Below are positions 48,501 through 56,994 of a DNA stretch of 56,994 bases, piece by piece. This DNA is from Bugula neritina (lineage: Eukaryota > Bryozoa > Gymnolaemata > Cheilostomatida > Bugulidae). The DNA is taken from the NCBI GenBank assembly GCA_964035545.1, contig CAXIUT010000123.1, positions 1 to 56,994 of the forward strand, in the 5' to 3' direction. The position numbers were made by a program, and so were the translations under genes. Numbering within the stretch: position 1 is the first letter of the stretch; the number at the start of each line of letters is the position of its first letter. The notes under the pieces are model-generated. The model saw nothing but the letters and a program-made list of their open reading frames with translations. It did no database searches and was not told where the DNA came from.

Positions 48501-48830
48501 TTCATTTATGTTTGATTAGCCTTGACTCTTATCATGAAGAATATTGATATAATTGGTAAGAGTTTTGCTTTTGACGATAGTTTTACTATCTAAGTTTATT
48601 ATTTTAATTTCTAAGGTGATTGATTTCCTCTTAGTGAATTCGAACAACTTCATTTTGACTAGTAAACCTCTATCTTCCTTTAAACATACTCAATTAATAG
48701 ATTAGTACTTTGTAACATTAGCAGAAGTGAAGTGCTCTACCCTTCAATAGAAGTTTCAAGTACTGAAGGCTCGTTAATTGTATGTCTTAGAACTAATCTA
48801 CTGAATATTCAACAATGAATGCTGACTCAT
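45517..48830 (-). CDS. A3 coiled-coil protein, complete copy
   Basis: The complete version: the last 25 codons (45520-45594, ending SQYRH then TGA 45517-45519) replace the telomere block of copy 1. About 1077 residues with four 20-nt introns. This copy keeps frame at 48241-48300, where the intron at 48275-48294 gives ENELRLQSREENNLEKSQ; copy 1 is damaged there. It in turn has an extra base near 48564 and a missing base near 48003, where copy 1 is correct. Together the copies define one open gene of coiled coil with no recognised domain. Confidence 0.8.
48275..48294 (-). other. Intron of A3 (20 nt), seen in copy 2
   Basis: gtaaactatataatagatag; joins ENELR to LQSREENNLEKSQ. In copy 1 the GT donor is lost by a one-base difference. 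Confidence 0.8.
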
Positions 48831-48874
48831 GAGATCTTAACTCTTCTATATTATAACTACTCAACTTAATTAAA

Positions 48875-50211
48875 TCACAAAGATAAAATAAAACATGGGT
48901 TACGTACAGTACTCGACAACTTCAACTACTGTCCAGATGTCATCACTGTTACTTTAGGATTCACTTGGCAGTTCAAAAATATCAATGTGTTGCGAGGAAT
49001 CGTTCTGTAAAATGCTTTAAAAGACTCTTAAAATTCTTTGTAGTATAATTACCATTCGATACTCTACCTTTTCTGAATCCTAGTCAACAATAGATTAGGA
49101 ATAGCCACATCTCTTTTCATATACTTACTTACTATTCTAAACAAATTAGCTGCTTTTTAACAGTACTCAGTTTTCTAATAATGATTACCTTTAAAAGCCT
49201 TCATTTCCTATATTTAAGTCAATTTACATAATCGATAGCATAGTCAATAATGGCTACAGACTTTTTTCTTCTTGATCTCACTTAAAACAATATATTCTTT
49301 CTTTTTCACCTGTTAGTCATTTAAATTTAGCTCTAACCAACTGAAGAGTAGCCAAACAGTCTTCTTTCGAGTCATGAGCTCCATTTTTGTATTTTTGCTT
49401 TATACATTGTAAAAATACTTTCAATATTCTATCAGCAAGGTTTTTTAACTTAAATTTAATGCCATTTTAGTCATAAACAATAAACAGCTATCTATAACTC
49501 GAGAATAGACTATTTTCATAGCTCTAAGATCATTTTCTAATGAATGTCCCACCAAAATAGTTTATTTTCTCATAGCTTTCTATAGAAATGGATATAATTT
49601 ATTTTAAATGGTATTGCTAACATTTTTTAACATTTATTATGTAATACCGCTAAATTAAGTATTATAGTTAGTAATCTATACTTAAGGTTTAAACAGCTCA
49701 TCGAATATAACCTATCCGTCAAAATTAACAATAGTGCTCTTGCCAACTAAAAACCTGAATCACTAATGACATCTAACAATCTATGATCAATATCTTATTT
49801 TTCCATTCTATCTATTATATATTTTAGTTTTTTACTTCATAAAAATCTTAATATAGTGGCATTGATCGATTAGGATAAGAGATGTAACTTCATTTCAGCT
49901 GAAGTAAGCATATATTGTTAATATTTTGCAAATAAGAGTTTAATTCAGATGAGAATATGTACTATTCTACTGTTTTTTATTGGTTATTTCTTTATATTTT
50001 GTTAATTTAGCAACACAACAAACATTCCCAAAGGTCGTCCCCGAATATCCTATTATTAAACTTAAAACAAGCCTTATTTTCATTTCTAACCAAAGAACCT
50101 AAAAACTCCAGTTCCTTCTTTGCCACATCTCCTAGAACAAGTTACTTTCGATCTATAAGTCAATATAAATGATTTGCTCTATCAAAGATTGTCTCTAATT
50201 GACAACCACAT
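48875..50211 (-). CDS. A4 DEDDh exonuclease, copy in unit C (frame-disrupted)
   Basis: Same gene as 6880-8224. One-base losses interrupt the Exo I region (the base after DCEM), the N-terminus near 50125 and other sites, while copy 1 is intact at these points. Pattern and homopolymer context suggest consensus error rather than a real pseudogene. Confidence 0.75.
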
Positions 50212-50560
50212 CGGATTTGGGACTGTTTGAGTCAATATATATCTTATATAGTTTTGAAGAGAACGATGACTGTAGTAGCGATGTACTCTTGAAAAGTCAC
50301 ATATTATACAACTAGTTGTGTCTTTTTTGCTCCTTACTACAATCCACTCATCTTCCTTCTCCTTTGAATCGTCCTTTTGCTATTCATTTAATTTGACCTT
50401 TTTCGATGGCTTTCCGCTTTGTTATTCAACCTCTTAAAAAGTTGGCTACATCTGTTGATAATTCTATCTATAGCTATATCAATATTATATCAATGAACTA
50501 ACTTTGAACTTTATTTGATTGATTTATTGCTACTAAAGCTCAAACAAATTTATAATCATA

Positions 50561-51470
50561 ATGCTGAAACAATATAGACAGTGCTTACACTCAGGATAGT
50601 GGTACAACCAACAAACGTATCTCAATCTCACTTAGCCGCATAACTTTATGCAGAACTTGGCTCCTACGTCACAAAGCAAAAAAAAATTAAAACCCAAAAC
50701 TAGTCAAAGCTTTAATTGCACCTCATGCTGGACTCTACCTTCAGTGGACCAACTGCAGCATGGGCATATCAATATGTTACCCGTCCCCACAATATTTAAA
50801 GAGTTTTAATCTTGGGACCTTCCCACCATAAATATTTCACAGGTTGCAGTTTGACCTATATGGACCAATATAGGACTCCAATGGGTCCTCTTGAAGTTGA
50901 TATTGATGTGGTTTAGGCTTTAAGAAAGAATAAGGTTTTTTTATGTTGGATATTGATGATGAATAGAGACGAACATAGTATTGAAATGCAACTACCTTTT
51001 ATCCATAAAGTAATAGGGAACAAAGTAAAAATAGTGCCTATTTTAAACAGGTCCAGTAAATGAATAAATGGCATCGAATTATGGGCGCATATTTGCTCCT
51101 TATTTTGACGATCCTAAAACTTTATTCATTTTTTCAACTGATTTTTGCCACTGGGGGTCAAAATACTAATTCACTTATCACAATCAAGACACGGACAAAT
51201 ATGGCAAGGCATCGAAAGACTAGATGGCGAAGGCATGAACCATATCCAAAGTCATCACTTTAAATAGTTTTAAAATTATATAAAAAGCACAGGGAACACT
51301 ATCTGTGGAAGACATGTCCTTTTCATATTCTTAAAAATGATATAGAATTCACAGCTTAAATAAAAAACCAAATTTGTTAAATATTCACAGTCAGAACAAG
51401 TCAAAAAAATGACCAAAACTCAGTTAGTTATGCCAGTGCCATTTCTTTTCTTCAAGAATAAGCAAAATGA
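50561..51470 (+). CDS. MEMO1: A5 MEMO, copy in unit C (frame-disrupted)
   Basis: Same gene as 8575-9484 but with at least seven one-base insertions or deletions, e.g. near 50609, 50671, 50739, 50922, 50967, 51046 and 51190. All alter frame relative to the intact copy 1. Start and stop codons are kept. Either a decayed allele or, more likely, uncorrected sequencing indels. Confidence 0.75.
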
Positions 51471-51523
51471 TTAAACTACAGTCTTTTTATATATTGGATA
51501 ATGATTAATAATATTTTAGATGA

Positions 51524-54500
51524 TCAAGTTCTGCGAATCCAGAGTAAATAACCAAAGAGCTAGTTGGCATATCTACTTTTTTATAAAACAAAAGATAGGC
51601 ATCATCAATAAATTCTTGATCTTGTTTAACTATATCAGAAAAGTCATCATCAAAATTAACCCAAATTTTTTTGTTTTAATAAGGATGTTTCCTTTTGGTC
51701 ATACAAGTATAGTGACCGGATTGACTATTTCCATTATGTCTTACAAAAGCGTATAACTAGTATAACTTTCCCTGGACTATTGCTGAAAATTGAGAAGAAT
51801 CTAGAAAATCCAACCATTTCAACCTCAAATCCAACTTGATCAGATGTCCTTATGATGTGTATCTGAATTATTTCATATGGAAAACTAAAATATTAGGCAT
51901 TGCTCCAATCAACTGTTCAAGAGTCTGATATCTCTACTTACATTTATCACACTCCATCTCTACCCTTTCCTTTTGGTTATGCAAACCAATACACTCTTCC
52001 AAGTTTATGAATTCCTCCAGTCGACGCTCCTCAACTCGTTCGAAAGGTGATCTAATTCGATATAAGAACAAAAAGTTGAATTACAAACTGAAAAATTAAT
52101 CCAATCCACATAGATTCCAAAAGTTTTTGATTTTAGCTGACCATCCTAATGGCGCCTCTTTATCAAAAGATCCACAACACTCTCTCAATCATCCTCACTC
52201 ATATTGAAAAAAGGAGCTTCTTTCAAACAAAATATACATCGAGCCCTACTAGGATCCAACAAACGAATCAAGTAGTCTCCTTTCTACTGATCTGAACTCA
52301 CCTTAGCATCTTTCCCCTTCACATTGCTTATATACTGTTCCACCAACTTTATTATATCATTATATGATGCCCATCGAGGAATGCCAACCAAAAACTCTAA
52401 TCCAAAATGCTATAGCTTTTTAAGAGATGAGTTATATTTCCTCAGATGTAACTTCTTAAGATTTGGATCACTCGTATGAGTACCTATCTTTGCAATATTT
52501 TACTAAAATTGCTTTTTTTATATTTTAGTCTTCTCTATCTCATTCTACTGGTTCAAGTATTCGATTTGAATTTGTCTTTTTTATCAACTTCCTTATTGGG
52601 TACTCGACAAACTGTCCAGTAAGCCTAACTACTTTAGAATATCTCTACTTAGGTTACCAACTGAAAATCCATAAAACGCTCTCGACAATCCCTCGTACTT
52701 GATTTCATTTCCTCTTTCTTAGTCTAACTCATCTCGTCCTTTTTGGCTTTGAGCAATTAGTAGTAAGTTCTGATAGGTATTTTTTCATAAGCAACTAAAG
52801 AAATATTGGGGACAATGCCTAAATCTCTGTATAAAAGTTAACTAACATGATTTTTTTTTGATTGAATGAGTTATTGGAAAGTTCTTTTTTTATTTGTTTC
52901 AATGAATTGTTATTGGCTTCACAGAAGTTAAAATCTTTTTTATTTTATCCTGTTTTTTCCTAAAAAGCCTATATATAGTCATTCTAGATAATCAATGAGG
53001 TACCACTGTAGCATTTTTATGCAATTTAAATATAATCTTTTTAATCATATTGGAAGTCACAGGCACCACAACTATGCTGTAGTAGTTGAATTCAGCTTCA
53101 GGTAAAGGTAACTCAAAATGTACATCTTCTTCTAGTCGATAGTTTTCATGTTTTTGCAAGATAAACAAGTTAACTTAGACTGATTTTTACCTCCAAACAA
53201 ATAATCAATGACTGTAGGCTTTTACTACAGCTCTTCAGCTATTTATCCAACAGTAAATTCAAAAACTACTGGGCATCATGTTGATCATAGCCGCTAAACA
53301 AAGGCATATAAATATCAATTAACTTTTTGAACTGATAAGGTGAAGCTTTTTCATTTTTCAACAATGATTTAGCAATACAACTTAGTCCATAACCAATGGG
53401 ATGTTTATTTTAATTGAAGGGAAATTCCTGAAGAAAAGTATCTAGCACAGGAGTAGCAACCAAGCACTGCATTATAGAATTCATAAAACATGTATTCCCA
53501 ATATTGATGAGTCCTCGAAGTAAACTATCATTTTTATTTTTAGTTGGTAAAACACTTTAATTCAGTTCAGAATAAGAGACTTCTTCTCGAGATACTTCAA
53601 TCTAGTAGAGATAAGAATAACCAATAAAAATGTATCTTTAGTTTCTTCTCACTCAAACCTATTATAAAAGCTTCAGATGTTGTTTTGATATAAGGAAAGT
53701 AAGTAAATACTTTATCTCCTAGATCTAGTGTTTGTTAAGTTAGTTATTTTCTAAAATTTTATGATATAAATTTTTATTTATTTTTTGCAAAGACAACAAA
53801 AAATCTAGGATCTAAAGAAATATCAGTTCCTATTTTGTTGATATCTATTTATCTCCAATTTTTTAATTAAAATTTTTAGTAAATATCCCTAACTACTATG
53901 AATCAATAAGTCCCTTTGTATCACATAAAGAACCAACCTTTTTAGATACTGATAGCTGTTTCAAACACTGAGATTTATAAACATATTTACCTTTTTTATC
54001 AGCTTCTAGATATAAAACAGTTTTTGGGTAAAATTATATAGTTTATTAATTGATAGCTGTTCTTTTGAGTTCTTGTTCTGGAGGGTGCAAAGAACATAAT
54101 AGTTTCCATAAACTTTATGTTATAGTTCTAACTTGTTAGGAAACTTTCAAATTTTATTTCAATTATCCTCGATATTATCCCTGAATATCATCAAAATTAA
54201 TAGAATTAGGTTGTTATACAAGAGAATTACCTATCTAGCTTGTTTTTTATGATCACAGAATTACCTCTATTTGAATCATTCAAGCGATTCTTTTTTTTTT
54301 CTACGAGGATTTGCTGTTTTATCCATAGTTTTTAGCATTTTAGTTGACTTTATATGGCTATTTTATTGAGTATGATTCACTTCCTGATAGTAAAAAGACC
54401 TACATCAATCATCAAATACCATCGATTATACCATTCATTCGAAAGAAGATAGTACTATCCTCCAGTAACCAAGTAATTAAAGTCGCAATCCTGGATTTAT

Positions 54501-55100
54501 CTACTAATAGCTTGAAAAGGAATATCTTCATCTGTTGTTATCTGTAGTCTCTTCTGAAAAGACTAATAATTGAAACCAGAGCACTTGATCAAATCTATGA
54601 ACTGTTATCTGGTGAAAAGAGGTTCTTTATTTTAGATGGGCTTCTCTAAAATTACTAGCTGACCGTTGCAAAATGATTTAATTCCAGTTGGTTTAAATTT
54701 TGTACATCAATATCATTTTTGAATATCTAGAAAAACACCTTGAATAGAGTAGTAGGTTAACATTTTGTTATGATGGCATATTTCATCATAAACCTACGGA
54801 ATTTTAAATTATCTTTGCGATGATCATTGAAAAACTCAAAAAGTCTCCCCAACATTTCCTACATACCTTCAATCGTACCTCGCTCATCTAGAAACTGAAA
54901 ATAACCTTTGAAATTCATACTATCCATCTACTTGGTCTACTTGTGGGAGAATGCTTGAAACTTCTCTTTGATTTTAGTTAGAACAATGGCAGGGAACTTG
55001 TCTATGTACGAATTAACCGTTTCGGGAGGTAAGGGAAGAACTAGCTAGTATAAAAGTTACTTCTACGCTGTTCAACTGAACCAAACGAACTACAACCCAT
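51524..55100 (-). CDS. A6 USP32-like deubiquitinase, copy in unit C
   Basis: Same gene as 9538-13116. This copy reads correctly through the 52040-52130 and 54885-54910 regions ([41 protein letters not shown]), where copy 1 is shifted. It loses single bases elsewhere, for instance at the extreme C-terminus and near 52190. Confidence 0.82.
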
Positions 55101-55173
55101 ACTTTATAATTTAACTATCACAATTCATTAGTTGTTAAATAATAAAGATCGACAAAAATGAAAATGAAAATGA

Positions 55174-56784
55174 TCATATTTTTCTATTTTTCAAAGGAAA
55201 ACGTTTCAACTCATCTTTTCCACAAAAGCTCATCTTCTCACTTTCTCCTTCACAATACCTCAGACAATTCAATTTCTTCTTCATTGCAGTATCAATATCA
55301 CTCTCATTGGGATCGACAGGAACGCATACTATCTAAGCAGATAAACCACTTGATACCACAAACATTTAGAATGAATTCTTTGATCGATTGTTTGAAGCAA
55401 CCATTCGAATACTAATATCATATATACTTGAAGAAAGTCTATTTTGAGATAATTTTTTTGTTCTACATCCACACTATGATTCTATCTTGCTTGTTTTTCT
55501 GTTGTTTTTTCATTAAATAAAAAAGCTCCTATTACTCTTCAAGACTGATGCATTCATTTTAGGTATCTCCAAGCTTCAAAGACTTGCTTTTCTTCATATT
55601 GCCCTTTAAATGTTTAAAATGATCGGTTTCGATGGTTTAAAAGTGATTGTCCTTTCTTCTTCTTGCCCAGGAGTATTTATTTATGTTTGTGGAGTATCAA
55701 GTATCTTTCCAAAGCCAATATTTTGCTCCTGACTCTGCTTTAGCTGTTTTTCTATCATCCTTCTATTTTCAGAGACAGGATAGTTGCCAAACATTCCCTG
55801 TGATTGCTTCATTGAATTCTTCATGTCATTTATTTTAAGGGCATGTTCTAGTTAAATTTTCTATCGACCCTTTCCACTGAGTTATTTTTTGTTAATACTT
55901 TATCTTTCAGAGATAATACTGCTTCTAAAAGAAGATCTATTTTGATCAAAATTAAAAGAAGGAGTATCAGCATCAGGTTCAATAACCAGACTATCTCGAA
56001 TCGATCCATATCAATGGATCTACTCTCATATTTAGATCCTCTCTCTAAAGTGATTTTAGTATCGATAGAAGTCTTTGAAACTATCTTATTTCAGAGTCGA
56101 TTTATATCTTTTCAGAACAAAACCCAAATAAGATATCCTAATTTTATAGAAAAGACAAAAAAATATCATCTTCATAAAACAAAAAGAAAGATCCTTCCAT
56201 TTTTATATTCAAATCAAAATAATCAATTAGTAACTTAAAGGTCTAAGCAGTTGATAACTTAGTTAGATAGCTGTCAGCATCTTTAATTTAAAAACTAATG
56301 AGCAATTTTCTCAACATAATTGGCATTATTTCCAATAAAATAGGATATTTGTTGAGTTTAACATCGACCTTCCTGTCAGAAGAATAAGTCAACTCGAATA
56401 AAAATATACCAATATCTTTCTCATCTCTTCATTTGATAGTTCATTTGCCTCAAGACCCTAGGTATGTTTAATATCGAAGTTGTCAAGAGAAGGACTGTAC
56501 ATTGTTGATTTTAAGATGTAAAGAACATCTTATTTTATCTACTTTTTAAATATGCTTGTGAGAAGAGCCCAACTAAAGCCCAAGAGATTGGCATTTGAAC
56601 TATTCTTTATTGAGCTAGCTCTTTTGAAAGTGGTTTTTCTGAGTTCAGGAAGGTCTTTTGAGTTTGAATACCCAAAAAAAGAGAATTAGCAAGACCTATT
56701 AGAAAGCTGACTCAGAGATATTCCTTCGATTTATAAAAGAGATAGCTATATTTCCTTGATTTCCTGAGTGGTCAATGAAAACAT
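55174..56784 (-). CDS. A7 hypothetical protein, copy in unit C
   Basis: Same gene as 13190-14801. The N-terminal ~120 codons are uninterrupted here (SNRSCEFSFFGYSNSKDLP, GFSWALLTSIFKKE), whereas copy 1 carries several frame-shifting differences. This copy should be used for the protein start. Confidence 0.68.
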
Positions 56785-56913
56785 ACGAATACCTTATTTT
56801 TATTTATTATCATCAACTCTATCTAACTCTCACAGATAATCAATCTATCATTAATAAATATTTCACACTTATAAATAAATGTGATTCGATGAGCTAATAA
56901 GATAATAATTAAA

Positions 56914-56994
56914 GGGGTTGGGGTTGGGGTTGGGTTGGGGTTGGGGTTGGGGTTGGGGTTGGGGTTGGGGTTGGGGTTGGGGTTGGGGTTGGGG
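56914..56994. repeat. Right telomere of unit C (GGGGTT)n
   Basis: 81 bp of G4T2 with one G3 unit, to the end of the window. It is added after ...gataataattaaa, 8 nt beyond the addition point in unit A. Confidence 0.97.

Larger units (their letters stand above)
42098..56907. repeat. Second copy of the unit A gene block, internal to unit C
   Basis: Collinear with 101-14922. Identical through the first 4.9 kb except for the 75-nt telomere replacement. Afterwards the two copies differ by dozens of one-base homopolymer indels and a few substitutions. Confidence 0.96.

Noticed and set aside
50561-51470. MEMO copy 2 as a true pseudogene
   Set aside because: The damage is all one-base, mostly in homopolymers, and the neighbouring genes show the reverse pattern in copy 1. 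Consensus error is simpler, though not proven.
1-56994. Reading UAA/UAG as glutamine, as in Tetrahymena and Paramecium
   Set aside because: Invariant Glu positions in Arp3, MEMO, DEDDh exonuclease and USP motifs fall on UAR, and GAG swaps with TAR in the B1 repeats.

Overview
The window is macronuclear DNA of a ciliate, most likely a peritrich (the Vorticella / Carchesium / Campanella group). It is AT-rich and intron-bearing, carries C4A2/G4T2 telomeric repeats, and its genes run through many in-frame TAA and TAG codons while ending at TGA. Where those codons fall at strongly conserved positions (Arp3, a DEDDh exonuclease, a ubiquitin protease, MEMO, a RING-CH finger) the expected residue is glutamate, not glutamine. 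That is the peritrich code (UAA and UAG = Glu, UGA = stop). Standard-code ORF calls here are therefore mostly fragments; the genes below were read by hand with UAR = Glu.

The window is not one molecule but a scaffold of small chromosomes. Unit A (1-14991) is a telomere-to-telomere chromosome of about 15 kb: A1(+), A2(+, FHA/RING-CH/FHA), A3(-, coiled coil), A4(-, DEDDh exonuclease), A5(+, MEMO), A6(-, USP32-like deubiquitinase), A7(-, unknown). It holds an internal G4T2 block at 3523-3597. Unit B (14992-28360) has a right telomere only. It carries a giant cysteine-rich surface protein (B1), a weakly supported A-rich frame (B2) and Arp3, whose start codon lies 43 nt from the telomere. A run of exactly 200 N (28361-28560) then joins a right telomere to a left telomere, as scaffolding software does. 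Unit C (28561-56994, 28.4 kb) has both telomeres: a WD40 protein, an unknown protein, a MORN protein, a twin-CX9C protein, a coiled-coil protein, a 2055-residue C2-domain protein, and then a second full copy of the unit A genes (42098-56907).

Unit A is thus the right-hand part of unit C capped separately. The internal block at 3523-3597 implies a third, still shorter product of about 3.5 kb carrying only A1 and A2. The simplest reading is one germline region processed into nested macronuclear chromosomes by alternative breakage and telomere addition in short intergenic spaces. The assembler kept the forms separately and partly overlaid them.

Genes are tightly packed (intergenic gaps often 30-170 nt) and interrupted by tiny introns, most exactly 20 nt. 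For most genes with well-supported introns, removing them gives lengths exactly divisible by three. The two copies of unit A differ mainly by one-base homopolymer indels, which break different genes in different copies. This looks like consensus error rather than real decay. No rRNA, tRNA, CRISPR or transposon was recognised.
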